Of a DNA stretch of 56,392 nucleotides, positions 1-8,751 are shown piece after piece. A model generated the notes under the pieces. That model was not told the DNA's origin. It saw nothing but the letters and a program-made list of their open reading frames with translations, and searched no databases. The first letter of the stretch is position 1. Every line of letters begins with the position of its first letter. The position numbers were made by a program, and so were the translations under genes. The DNA is from JBJELF01 sp051879015 (GTDB lineage Bacteria > Bacillota > Clostridia > Lachnospirales > Lachnospiraceae), in assembly GCA_051879015.1 (NCBI GenBank), contig JBJELF010000068.1, forward strand, positions 1 through 56,392. Direction: 5' to 3'.

Positions 1-50
1 CCTGTTCATGCAAGCATGAAAGGTATGACCTTTTGACCCTGGTATCATTT
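1..50 (+). repeat. Dispersed inverted-repeat element, copy 1 (cut by window start)
   Basis: The right arm TTTTGACCCTGGTATCAT lies at 31-48 and is followed by TTTAT. Just inside it, positions 5-19 hold a palindromic tip (TTCATGC-AA-GCATGAA) that would close a hairpin whose left arm lies before the window. The same arm recurs about ten times between genes in this window. It sits 70 bp before the amidase start. Role unknown. Confidence 0.6.
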
Positions 51-117
51 TATTATAGTAAAAGTAAAATGTAAACCATAAATTCAATGGATTCAGTAAA
101 AGTTAGGAGAGAATGCG

Positions 118-903
118 ATGGGAAAGGAAATAAAAAACAAAAAAAAGAGGAATCTATGGCTGGCGGAGTTTGTATGTGTTGTAGTAGTGGGTGTGGTCGG
201 GTTGATGATTTATAGCACGGTAACAAAAGAGAAAGAAGAACAGGCGAGTACGGCTGGATATGATGTGGATGCATTTATACAAAATTTAAATGAAGAGTTG
301 GACTTACAGGAAAGTCAGATGGTGGCAGAATCAATTGAGCAGTCCTTAGAAGATAAGATTAAGAATCGACAAAATAAGTTAACGATACCGGACTGGATTA
401 CAGAAGATTGGATTACTGTGAATGAATATTCAAGACCCGGGGAAGCTTTGCCGGAGGTCAATGCTATTGTTGTACATTATGTAGGAAATGCTGGTACTAC
501 TGCCGCACAGAATAGAAGTTATTTTCAGGGATTAGCAGAAAAAAAGGATGAGAAAGAAAAGAGAAGCAGTCATTTTATTGTCGGATTGGAGGGAGAGATT
601 ATACAATGTATTCCTATCAATGAAATTTGTTATGCCGCTAATGAGAGAAATTCTGATAGTATTTCTATTGAGGTATGTCATCCGGACAGCGAAGGTGAAT
701 TTTCGGAGGTAACTTATCATTCTCTGGTGAGATTGATTTCATGGCTCTGTGAAAATTTGAATTTAACCAGTGAGAATGTAATTCGCCATTATGATATCAC
801 TGGAAAATTATGTCCATTATATTATGTAAAAAATCCAGAAAAGTGGGATCAGTTGCTGGCAGATGTAGCAGCTTACATGGAAGAGAATCCAGACATTCAA
901 TAG
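118..903 (+). CDS. Membrane-anchored N-acetylmuramoyl-L-alanine amidase (Amidase_2 fold)
   Basis: This 261-residue protein should cleave the bond between N-acetylmuramic acid and L-alanine in peptidoglycan, outside the cell. Residues 1-12 are basic and 16-33 form a single membrane segment, so it is likely a signal-anchored ectoenzyme. Residues about 112-250 carry the Amidase_2/PGRP-like domain: H120 in AIVVHY, H224 in VIRHYDITGK and C232 in LCP match the three zinc ligands of the family. A ribosome site AGGAGAG lies at 104-110. It is transcribed alone; the 227 bp to the next gene show no clear terminator. Substrate specificity, spore or vegetative, cannot be told from sequence. The fold call is firm. 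Confidence 0.9.
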   Translation: MGKEIKNKKKRNLWLAEFVCVVVVGVVGLMIYSTVTKEKEEQASTAGYDVDAFIQNLNEELDLQESQMVAESIEQSLEDKIKNRQNKLTIPDWITEDWITVNEYSRPGEALPEVNAIVVHYVGNAGTTAAQNRSYFQGLAEKKDEKEKRSSHFIVGLEGEIIQCIPINEICYAANERNSDSISIEVCHPDSEGEFSEVTYHSLVRLISWLCENLNLTSENVIRHYDITGKLCPLYYVKNPEKWDQLLADVAAYMEENPDIQ

Positions 904-1130
904 TAAATGGATGTGCTTGGCTGTGAATGATAATGGGACATTTAGATATTTTTGGGGTGAAGAAATAAGAGATAATACTTGATAGTTCAGAGAATTTTAA
1001 CAAAAGTATGCTTTAATACTGTTGATTCATAAAGTTTAGCAAATAGATTATCGTATGAAAATATTCAGCTAGTATCTCGTATTTTCAGCTGATAGTTATC
1101 ATAAATTCATTACAGAAAGGAATCATTGCC

Positions 1131-4100
1131 ATGCCAAAGTTTAGTGTAAAAAAGCCATACACTGTTATTGTAGCAGTGTTGGCTGTGTTGATTATTGGAG
1201 TGGTTGCCCTCACGCGAATGGAAACAGATTTGCTTCCAGATTTAAGTTTACCTTATGTGGTTGTAGTGACAACCTATCCAGGTGCTACTCCGGAGGAAGT
1301 AGAGGAGAAAGTGACCAGACCCATTGAAGCTTCGATGGCGACACTTGAAAACATTGAAAATATTACTTCCACCTCTTCAGACAGTTATTCGATGGTTATG
1401 TTGGAGTTTAATGACAATGTCAATATGGATTCTGTGACGATAGATACAAGGGAAAAATTAGATCAGGTAGAGGCTAGTTTTACGGATGATATGATTGGCA
1501 GTCCAACAATTATGAAGATTAGTATGGACATGCTGCCGGTAACAGTGGCTGCGGTGGATATGGAAGATTATGATATCATTGAGCTGACTAAGCTGTTAAA
1601 TAATGAAATTGTGCCTAAACTGGAGGGGGTCAGCGGTATAGCCAGTGTTAGTGTCAGCGGCGGTATTGAAAAAACTCAAAATGTTGTCATCAATGAAGAG
1701 AAAGTAAATGCTCTCAATGAGAAAATCGAGGAGATTGTAAAAAAACAGCTGGATGAGATGAAGGAACAGTTGGATACCGCACAGGCAGAATTAGAAGCTG
1801 CACAGAGTGAGATGACAGAACAGAGCAGTACTCTGGAAGAAGGAAAAATTACCGCCAATCAGCAGATATTGGAGGGAAAATTAGAACTGTTGAAGATGGA
1901 GCTGAAGTTATCTCAGTCAGAGAGTGATTTGAGTACGATGGAAAGCGAGATTGCTCTGATTGAAAACTTGATTTCTACTTTGACGGATACGGCAAATACT
2001 TTGCAGACACAGGTTGATGAGCAACAAATGGAGCTGATTAGGTTAGAGACAGAGCTAGCGCAGAAACAGAGCGAGTATGATAGCCGCAATGCAGTATTGC
2101 AGGCTCGAAAAGAGGAAATTAATACACGCTTGGAGGAAATTCAGACAGAATTGGATGAACTGAATCAGAGAGCTGCTGAGTTGACGGAGGAACTGAACAA
2201 TAGCAGTGTAACTCCTTCGATATCAGAAGAAGATAATACAGAATCTTCTGAGCAGGAGGAAACAACGCATCAGTCTGAAAGCTCTGATGCAGAGTTGGAA
2301 AAGTTAGAGGCAGAGTTAGAAGAAGTGCAGGGGCAAATACAAACCTTGCAGGAGGAGCAAAATAGTTTACAGGAAGAACAAATTACACTGCAGGAGGAAG
2401 AGGTAGCCTTAGCTGTGCTGCAGGCTGAGATTACAGTTAGTCAGTATCGAGTGGATGCGCAGCGTGAAGTTTATAATGAAAGTTGTGAGCAGCTAAACAA
2501 GCTGCGTGCTCAGATTGCTGATAGTCAAAATCAGTTGGCCGAGGCAAAAGTGGCTGTGGAGCAGGCTAAGACCGCTATTGCTGAGGGCCAAGGTCAACTT
2601 ACGGACAGTAAAGATTTGGTCAACGAGAAGGAGAAAGATACAACATTGCAGTTAGATGAGGCGGGTGATACGCTCAATTCTGCGGCAGCTGAGATAGAAA
2701 CAGCGTTGGCTCAGGTCAATGAACAGTTAGACAATTATGAGGAAACACGAAAGCAGGCTTTGGAGGCTGCTGATTTGAAATCTCAGATTACGGTAGATAT
2801 GTTGTCTCAGTTGTTGGTGGCACAGAATTTTAGTATGCCTGCTGGCTATGCCACGGAGAATGGCGTGCAGACTCTGGTGCGCGTAGGAGATGTGATTACT
2901 GATCAGGGTGAATTAGAAAATATGATTCTCTTTGACAGTGGCATCGAGGAAATTGGTATCATTCGTTTGATTGATGTGGCGGATGTGTATATTACAGACA
3001 ATTCCGGAGAATCCTATGCAAGAGTCAATCAAAATGATGCTCTGATTATTTCAATTGAAAAGCAGAATAATTATGCAACGGCGGAAGTGGCTCATAGTGT
3101 TCAGGCAAAGTTTGAGGCTCTACAGGAGGAGAAGGAGGGTCTGCATTTTACTACTTTGATGGATCAGGGACAATATATTGATTTGGTTGTGAACTCTGTA
3201 GTAAAAAATCTGTTGGTGGGAGCTGTATTGGCCATTATCGTTCTGATTCTTTTCTTAAAGGATATTCGACCGACGGTTATTATCGCTTGCTCTATTCCTC
3301 TGAGTGTGGTTTTTGCCATTATCTTGATGTATTTTACTGGCATCAATTTGAATATCATTTCTCTGTCCGGTTTGGCAGTAGGTATTGGTATGTTGGTGGA
3401 TAATTCCGTTGTAGTTATTGAGAATATCTATCGTTTGCGCAATAAAGGAGTTAGTCGAATTCAGGCAGCAGTCTCTGGTGCATCACAGGTGGCTGGCGCT
3501 ATCATTGCTTCTACCTTGACTACGATATGTGTATTTTTACCAATTGTTTTTGTAGAAGGTTTGACAAGACAGTTGTTCGTAGATATGGCATTGACCATTG
3601 GTTATTCACTGGGAGCCAGTTTGTTGGTAGCGCTTACCTTGGTACCGATGATGGCCTCCCGTATGTTGACAAAGACCAATGACAGGCAAAGCCGAATTAT
3701 GGATCGACTGAAATTAGGTTATGAAAACATCATGTCAAAAGTACTGCGTCATCGTGTCATTGTTTTGGTGGCTGCAGTGGTATTGTTGATGGTCAGTGCA
3801 GTTGCGTCTTTGGGTAAGGGAATGGTCTTTATGCCATCCTCTGACAGCACGCAGGTAACAGTAAATTTGACAATGCCGGAGGAAAGTACTTTTGAGGAGA
3901 GTGTTGCCATGTCTGATGAGATTGTTGAACGAATTTTAACTTTGGAGGATGTGGAGACTGTGGGAGCCTATGCGGGTAATTCCTTGCTTAGCATGTCTTC
4001 TGGAGGCAACATCTCTATGTATGTAGTTTTGAAAGAGGATAAGACGAAATCCAGCAAAGAGATTGCGAAAGAAATTGATGAACTGTGTGCGGATATGGAG

Positions 4101-5270
4101 TGTGAGGTAGATGCTTCGGGTTCCTCCTCTATGGATATGTCAGCATTAAGTGGATCTGGAATCAGCATTCGTATTAAAGGTTCTGATTTGGAAAAATTAT
4201 CAAGTATAGCAAAGGAAATTGCTGATATGCTGGAAGGCGTGGAGGGGACAGTAAATGTGAGTGATGGCATCGAAAATCCGTCTCCAGAGCTACGTATTAC
4301 GTTGGACAAAGAGAAAGCCATGAAGGAAGGACTGACTGTGGCACAAGTCTACATGGAAATTGCAGGATTATTAAAAACACCTAGTACGGCTACGAATGTG
4401 ACCTTTGAGGGTGAGGAATATCCTATTGTAGTGGCGGAAGAGAGTTATGGTATGACTCCAGACGAAATTTGTAATTATGTAATAACAGTGACGGCGATGG
4501 ACGGTACCTCCCATGAAGTAAAGCTTAGCGATATAGCGGAGATTACAGAGACCGAGGCGATGTCCTCCATAAGCCGCGATGAGCAGGTACGTTATGTAGA
4601 TGTGACTGCTGAAATTGCAGATGGCTACAATGTTACTCTGGTGGGAAATGATGTGCGGGAGCTGTTGGAGAGCTATACTGTGCCGGATGGATATTCTGTC
4701 GCTTTGGAGGGAGAGAATGAGACTATCAATGATGCCATGGAACAATTGGTGCTGATGTTAATCTTAGCATTGATTTGTATATACTTTGTTATGGTTGCTC
4801 AGTTCCAGTCTTTCCAGTCTCCGTTCATTGTTATGTTTACTATACCTTTGGCCTTTACTGGTGGATTTTTGGGTCTGTATCTAACGGGAAATGAGCTAAG
4901 TGTTATCGCTATGATTGGTTTTATCATGTTGTCTGGTGTAGTAGTAAATAATGGTATTGTATTGGTAGATTACATAAATCAGCTTCGATTAGGAGGTATG
5001 GAAAAGCATCAGGCTATGATAGAGGCAGGTGTGACACGTATGCGTCCAATTTTTATGACAGCGATTACCACTATTTTGGGCTTGGTTGGCATGGCGGCAG
5101 GAAACGGTATGGGTGCTGATATGATGGCACCAGTGGCCATTGTTACGATTGGAGGTCTTTTATATGCGACAATTATGACCTTATTTGTGGTACCTGTCAT
5201 GTATGATATCTTCACAGGGAAGAAGATGAAAAAAATTGATGAGGCAGAATTAGCCTTATTAGATGAATAA
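1131..5270 (+). CDS. RND-family efflux transporter with large coiled-coil insertion
   Basis: A 1379-residue proton-driven RND permease (AcrB/SwrC superfamily) in the cytoplasmic membrane. The usual layout is visible: an N-terminal membrane helix (about 8-27), a first large external loop, a central membrane bundle from about 680 with GMLVDNSVVVIENIYR (the family's TM4 acidic motif, here with D followed by N), a second loop and a C-terminal bundle. Typical members are 1000-1050 residues. The excess is an insertion at about 187-550 made of two heptad-rich helical arms separated by a Ser/Glu-rich linker near 357-386. No adaptor (MFP) or outer-membrane partner gene is adjacent, as expected for a Gram-positive. 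The start at 1131 follows GAAAGGA. Substrate unknown (drugs, lipids or lipopeptides are possible). Confidence 0.9.
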   Translation: MPKFSVKKPYTVIVAVLAVLIIGVVALTRMETDLLPDLSLPYVVVVTTYPGATPEEVEEKVTRPIEASMATLENIENITSTSSDSYSMVMLEFNDNVNMDSVTIDTREKLDQVEASFTDDMIGSPTIMKISMDMLPVTVAAVDMEDYDIIELTKLLNNEIVPKLEGVSGIASVSVSGGIEKTQNVVINEEKVNALNEKIEEIVKKQLDEMKEQLDTAQAELEAAQSEMTEQSSTLEEGKITANQQILEGKLELLKMELKLSQSESDLSTMESEIALIENLISTLTDTANTLQTQVDEQQMELIRLETELAQKQSEYDSRNAVLQARKEEINTRLEEIQTELDELNQRAAELTEELNNSSVTPSISEEDNTESSEQEETTHQSESSDAELEKLEAELEEVQGQIQTLQEEQNSLQEEQITLQEEEVALAVLQAEITVSQYRVDAQREVYNESCEQLNKLRAQIADSQNQLAEAKVAVEQAKTAIAEGQGQLTDSKDLVNEKEKDTTLQLDEAGDTLNSAAAEIETALAQVNEQLDNYEETRKQALEAADLKSQITVDMLSQLLVAQNFSMPAGYATENGVQTLVRVGDVITDQGELENMILFDSGIEEIGIIRLIDVADVYITDNSGESYARVNQNDALIISIEKQNNYATAEVAHSVQAKFEALQEEKEGLHFTTLMDQGQYIDLVVNSVVKNLLVGAVLAIIVLILFLKDIRPTVIIACSIPLSVVFAIILMYFTGINLNIISLSGLAVGIGMLVDNSVVVIENIYRLRNKGVSRIQAAVSGASQVAGAIIASTLTTICVFLPIVFVEGLTRQLFVDMALTIGYSLGASLLVALTLVPMMASRMLTKTNDRQSRIMDRLKLGYENIMSKVLRHRVIVLVAAVVLLMVSAVASLGKGMVFMPSSDSTQVTVNLTMPEESTFEESVAMSDEIVERILTLEDVETVGAYAGNSLLSMSSGGNISMYVVLKEDKTKSSKEIAKEIDELCADMECEVDASGSSSMDMSALSGSGISIRIKGSDLEKLSSIAKEIADMLEGVEGTVNVSDGIENPSPELRITLDKEKAMKEGLTVAQVYMEIAGLLKTPSTATNVTFEGEEYPIVVAEESYGMTPDEICNYVITVTAMDGTSHEVKLSDIAEITETEAMSSISRDEQVRYVDVTAEIADGYNVTLVGNDVRELLESYTVPDGYSVALEGENETINDAMEQLVLMLILALICIYFVMVAQFQSFQSPFIVMFTIPLAFTGGFLGLYLTGNELSVIAMIGFIMLSGVVVNNGIVLVDYINQLRLGGMEKHQAMIEAGVTRMRPIFMTAITTILGLVGMAAGNGMGADMMAPVAIVTIGGLLYATIMTLFVVPVMYDIFTGKKMKKIDEAELALLDE

Positions 5271-5320
5271 TTTCTGAAAATTGACACATGATATGCTGTG
5301 AAAGTGCGGAGTAATCCGTA

Positions 5321-5360
5321 GGTATCAAGGGGTCAAAATAACTTTTGACCCCAGCATCAT
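5321..5360. repeat. Dispersed inverted-repeat element, copy 2
   Basis: Arms GGTATCAAGGGGTCAAAA (5321-5338) and TTTTGACCCCAGCATCAT (5343-5360) pair with a short 4-nt loop. It lies between the RND gene and the small sporulation-operon gene and ends 22 bp before that start codon, so it is either a terminator-like hairpin of the RND gene or part of the next leader. Confidence 0.65.
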
Positions 5361-5382
5361 GTATAAGAAAGGATGTTATATC

Positions 5383-5589
5383 ATGTGTAATGAAAAATGC
5401 TGTCAATGCCATCGTCATAGTCATTGTATTTTATGGGTAGTATTGTTATTCCTTCTGATTTGCGCCATTGGATATTGCATGAACAATCCAGAAATGAAGG
5501 AGATGGAGGGTACTTTGGTAGAAAATCTGAAAGGAAAAAAGACCGAGATGTGTGACTATCTGTTTGGAGGAGATGGAGATAGGATATGA
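5383..5589 (+). CDS. Small Cys/His-rich single-pass membrane protein, coupled to spoVAA
   Basis: A 68-residue protein of no recognised family. The N-terminus is crowded with Cys and His (C2, C6, C7, C9, H10, H12, H14, C15), then a hydrophobic segment at 16-31 and a polar tail of about 36 residues. The N-terminal cluster could bind a metal or take part in disulfides; this is inference. The start at 5383 is preferred over the in-frame ATG at 5359 because AGAAAGGA lies at 5365-5373. Its stop overlaps the spoVAA start (ATGA), so the two are probably translated together, which suggests a role in the forespore membrane or in SpoVA channel assembly. Real-gene likelihood is good; function is unknown. 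Confidence 0.7.
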   Translation: MCNEKCCQCHRHSHCILWVVLLFLLICAIGYCMNNPEMKEMEGTLVENLKGKKTEMCDYLFGGDGDRI

Positions 5590-6218
5590 ATACCAATCTC
5601 TATATACAGGCGAAACAGTTGACTAAAGTGACAACACCTGATGTGATGTTATCACAGGCGGCAACGCTTTGGTGCAGCGATCGCCATGTGTTGGCACGAT
5701 GTAATGCAGTAAAAATTGGATCTGCACAAAAGGGAGTAAAAAAACGTATGATTTTTTCTATGGTAGATATCATAGAAAAAATTCAGCAGGAATTTCCTGA
5801 TTTGGTAATTAACATTCTGGGCGAGGTGGATTTTGTAGTGGAGTATGTGCCGGATGCAAAAACAAGCCGTCTCTGGGAATGGTGCAAGACTTTCATTATT
5901 ATAGTGATCACTTTTTGTGGTGCGGCTTTTGCTATTATGACCTTCAACAGTGATGTGGATGTTCCGGAAGTGTTCAAAATGCTGTATCAAATGTTTTTGG
6001 GTCATGAGGGACAAAGTGTCTATTGGCTGGAATGGAGCTATTCTATCGGTTTGGGATTAGGAATTATTATTTTCTATAATCATTTATCAAAGAAAGGTCA
6101 GGAAGATGACCCAACTCCGCTGGAGGTAGAAATGCGAACCTATGAGCAGACACTCGTGATGACAGAAATCAAAAATAATGAAAGAAAACAGGCAAAGCAG
6201 TCAACAAAAACATCATAA
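5586..6218 (+). CDS. spoVAA: Stage V sporulation protein AA
   Basis: A 210-residue membrane protein matching SpoVAA, a component of the SpoVA machinery that loads dipicolinic acid into the forespore and releases it at germination. An N-terminal soluble domain (about 1-90) is followed by hydrophobic segments near 97-118 and 150-170 and a polar C-terminal tail. Length fits the family (about 205). Its start overlaps the stop of the upstream 68-residue gene, and spoVAB follows 29 bp later. The spoVAC-D-E-F core genes are not adjacent, so the AA-AB pair is split from the channel genes here. Expression in the forespore (sigma-G) is expected from the family, but I could not identify a convincing promoter. 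Confidence 0.85.
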   Translation: MNTNLYIQAKQLTKVTTPDVMLSQAATLWCSDRHVLARCNAVKIGSAQKGVKKRMIFSMVDIIEKIQQEFPDLVINILGEVDFVVEYVPDAKTSRLWEWCKTFIIIVITFCGAAFAIMTFNSDVDVPEVFKMLYQMFLGHEGQSVYWLEWSYSIGLGLGIIIFYNHLSKKGQEDDPTPLEVEMRTYEQTLVMTEIKNNERKQAKQSTKTS

Positions 6219-6247
6219 TACCAAAAGCGGCGGAATGGAGGATTTGT

Positions 6248-6661
6248 ATGGAATGGCCGAAAATAATTATTTGTGTGTTAGTCGGTCTAGGAGCTGGAGC
6301 CATTACAGCTGCAGGAACCTTTGCTTTAATTACTGTTGTAGGTATTTTGCCTAGATTGGCGGGGTATACCCATACAGCTAAGCATATGCATCTCTATGAG
6401 TGGAGCATCATTGCAGGTGGAATTGTCGGAAATATTTTATATTTATTTCCCATTTCTCTAACCTATATTCGTTTTTTGATACCCGTCTTTGGTTTAGCAC
6501 TAGGAGTATTTGTCAGTAGTTTAGTTATGTCTTTGGCAGAAACAATTGATGTAATGCCGATTTTAGTGAGGCGTTTTCGGATTCGGGAGGGATTTGCCTG
6601 GATTATAGTGGCTTTTGCTCTGGGAAAGGTATTGGGGTCTCTTGGGTTCTTCAGTTTGTAG
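6248..6661 (+). CDS. spoVAB: Stage V sporulation protein AB
   Basis: A 137-residue, almost wholly hydrophobic protein with about four membrane segments, matching SpoVAB in length and in its Gly-rich first helix (VGLGAGAITAAGTFALI, about 12-28). It is the usual partner of SpoVAA in the inner forespore membrane and in dipicolinate handling. It follows spoVAA by 29 bp with GGAGG at 6236-6240, so the two form one transcript with the small gene upstream. A perfect hairpin lies at 6664-6690, immediately after the stop. Assignment rests on length, topology and the spoVAA neighbour. Confidence 0.85.
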   Translation: MEWPKIIICVLVGLGAGAITAAGTFALITVVGILPRLAGYTHTAKHMHLYEWSIIAGGIVGNILYLFPISLTYIRFLIPVFGLALGVFVSSLVMSLAETIDVMPILVRRFRIREGFAWIIVAFALGKVLGSLGFFSL

Positions 6662-6663
6662 AT

Positions 6664-6690
6664 AGAGATGTCTGCTTGGCAGACATCTCT
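6664..6690. terminator. Perfect hairpin after spoVAB
   Basis: A 12-bp perfect stem AGAGATGTCTGC / GCAGACATCTCT with a 3-nt loop begins three bases after the spoVAB stop. It is placed like a transcription terminator or mRNA-end stabiliser, but no U-run follows, so intrinsic termination is uncertain. Confidence 0.5.
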
Positions 6691-6718
6691 ATGAATAATA
6701 GAAGGGAATGTTGAAAAT

Positions 6719-7771
6719 ATGAAAAAATTAAATGCATTGCAGGGAATGCGTTTTGTGGCATTTGGTGCAATTTTTCTGCTTCATTGTTTGAGCAGCCGAT
6801 TTTGTTATGCGGCAGCGTGGGCTGTCAGCTTTTTTTTCATGCTGAGTGGTTATCTTTATGGAATGAAATATGCAATAGAGCCATTGGGGACATCTGGAGC
6901 AGAGATTATAAAGTTTACAAAAAAGCGACTGAAAAAATTATATCCATTGCATGTGATTACTAGTTTAGCTGTCTTACCTTTATTGGGAATTGCTTCTATG
7001 ATCGCAAATCAGAATTGGAGTGAAATTTGGAATCTGCTTCGTACAAGCTTTCTTAGTTTAACACTGCTTCAATCCTGGAGTCCTGTGGATTATCATGGAC
7101 TGAATGGTGTGAGTTGGTTTGTGTCCAGTATTGTTTTTTTATATTTTTTAACTCCTTGGCTGATAAAGCTGGGACATCTGATTTGGGATAAGGGTAAAAT
7201 GCTTGGTATAGCGATAGCTATTATCCTTCTGGTCGCAGCTCAATATACATATAGTACTGTAGCAGGGAATCTGTCAATGGAATATGAAATTTGGCTGTAT
7301 ACATTTCCACCGGCTCGGTTGTGTGAATACAGCATCGGCATTTTCCTTGGAATTTGGATTGGACATTTGAAGGAAGAGGCAAAGACAGTGCCGCTGACTG
7401 ATTTGTGGATGAGCTTGGTGGCAGTTTTGCTGTTGGCAGTTTGCTTTGCGGTTCAAAGCTGGAACGTAGTGCTGTGGCGCAGCGTTCTCTGGATGGTACC
7501 AAATGTGTTTATTTTAATTTTAATGTCAGGAGAAAATAGTCTTTGGCATAAGATTTTAGGCAGTAAATGGATGGTGTGGTTGGGAAATCATGTGTTTTCT
7601 ATGTTTCTGATTCATCAGGTCATTGGGCGTTACTTCGAATTTTTTACCGATATTTGGGACAGCAGCGCTTTATGGAAATTACTATATTGTGTTATTATTT
7701 TTGTAATCACGGTATTGCTGGCTACTCTGTGGGAATTTTTTGCTTCTGACATTTCAAAACGCAATCAATGA
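6719..7771 (+). CDS. Acyltransferase 3 family membrane protein
   Basis: A 350-residue polytopic membrane protein of the OafA/acyltransferase-3 type, which transfers acetyl or other acyl groups to sugars of cell-surface polymers. The N-terminal signature is present: LNALQGMRFVAFGAIFLLH (residues 4-22) holds the expected R and the first-helix His, followed by SFFFMLSGYLYG. About ten hydrophobic segments follow. Length is normal. It stands alone between spoVAB and the IclR regulator. The acceptor cannot be inferred; peptidoglycan, teichoic acid or exopolysaccharide are all possible. Confidence 0.85.
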   Translation: MKKLNALQGMRFVAFGAIFLLHCLSSRFCYAAAWAVSFFFMLSGYLYGMKYAIEPLGTSGAEIIKFTKKRLKKLYPLHVITSLAVLPLLGIASMIANQNWSEIWNLLRTSFLSLTLLQSWSPVDYHGLNGVSWFVSSIVFLYFLTPWLIKLGHLIWDKGKMLGIAIAIILLVAAQYTYSTVAGNLSMEYEIWLYTFPPARLCEYSIGIFLGIWIGHLKEEAKTVPLTDLWMSLVAVLLLAVCFAVQSWNVVLWRSVLWMVPNVFILILMSGENSLWHKILGSKWMVWLGNHVFSMFLIHQVIGRYFEFFTDIWDSSALWKLLYCVIIFVITVLLATLWEFFASDISKRNQ

Positions 7772-7871
7772 TAGGAAAATTTGGGCGGAAGCTGATTAAA
7801 AAAATGTAACGGTGCATTGCATTTTGAAACAAAATATGTTATGTTTAGTACGAAAAAATATGTCTTTTATT

Positions 7872-7908
7872 GATGTGAACTACCACATACCTTTAGGTAT
7901 GTGGTTTT
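7872..7908. repeat. Hairpin shared with the edge of the 37926 gap
   Basis: CCACATACC TTTA GGTATGTGG (7883-7904) is a strong stem followed by TTTT. The lead-in GAACTACCACA-ACC recurs at 37909-37924, directly before the scaffold gap. Such hairpins are typical of ends of IS200/IS605-type elements, or it may simply be a terminator of the acyltransferase gene. No transposase is left nearby. Confidence 0.45.
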
Positions 7909-7945
7909 ACGGCTGTCAATTTTATAAATGGAGGATAATGATAAC

Positions 7946-8710
7946 ATGGCAGAAAATGGAATTCAGGTGATTGACCGTGTATTTGATATATTGGAACTTT
8001 TATCTCAAAAGGAAGATGGCATGGGTGTGACAGAGATTGGACGGTGTCTGGATTTAAATAAGACAACAGTGCATCGCATTGTCAATGGAATTATGAAGCG
8101 TGGATATGTGGAGAAAACAGAGCGTGGACAATATCGATTAGGACTGAAATTTATTGCGCTGTGCAGTCATCGTATTAATAGTATTGAGTTGACTGCGGAG
8201 GCAAGACCTTATTTGTTGGCTTTGACGAATTTATATGGACAGCGTACCCACCTGGCAATTCTAGATGAAAATGAGGCAGTCTATCTGGATAAGGTAGAGA
8301 TTGAGCGAAATTTACGTATGTACTCAGAGATTGGTAAGCGAGTGCCAGTGTATTGTTCCGCTCTGGGAAAGGCGCTGTTGTTTGACAAGAGTGCGATGGA
8401 GATTCGAGCAATCTTAGAGAGTGCTCCTTATCAGAAAAAGACACCAAAGACGCAAAATGACACAGACAAATTAATACAGGAAATTTTTCAATTTGCTCAA
8501 AGAGGCTGGTCTGTGGATGATGAGGAAAATGAAGAAGAAATTCGCTGTATTGCGGCACCAATTCGTGATTATTCAGGAAGAATTATTGCAGCAATCAGCG
8601 TTTCCGGTCCTATTGTAGCCATAACCAATGAACGCACAGAAGAAATTGCGGTCAGAGTGATGGAGAGTGCCAGGGAAATTTCGCACCGTATTGGATATTG
8701 GAAGGAATAA
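7946..8710 (+). CDS. IclR-family transcriptional regulator
   Basis: A 254-residue DNA-binding regulator. Residues about 4-60 form the winged helix-turn-helix (GVTEIGRCLDLNKTTVHRI), and about 75-250 the IclR ligand-binding domain, with the family-typical GKRVPVYCSALGKALL stretch. IclR proteins usually control catabolic genes in response to small acids or sugars. The start at 7946 is chosen because GGAGG at 7930-7934 precedes it; the in-frame ATG at 7928 lies before that site. No catabolic operon is adjacent; the next gene is a SpoIID-like protein 41 bp on, so the regulated target is unknown. Confidence 0.9.
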   Translation: MAENGIQVIDRVFDILELLSQKEDGMGVTEIGRCLDLNKTTVHRIVNGIMKRGYVEKTERGQYRLGLKFIALCSHRINSIELTAEARPYLLALTNLYGQRTHLAILDENEAVYLDKVEIERNLRMYSEIGKRVPVYCSALGKALLFDKSAMEIRAILESAPYQKKTPKTQNDTDKLIQEIFQFAQRGWSVDDEENEEEIRCIAAPIRDYSGRIIAAISVSGPIVAITNERTEEIAVRVMESAREISHRIGYWKE

Positions 8711-8751
8711 AAATTGGCTGCCTTGCATACAATGATGTGAGGTGGATCAGC

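Noticed and set aside
1131..5270. RND gene as two fused genes (adaptor plus pump)
   Set aside because: The coiled coil lies inside the first outer loop rather than at an end, so it is an insertion and not an end-to-end fusion.
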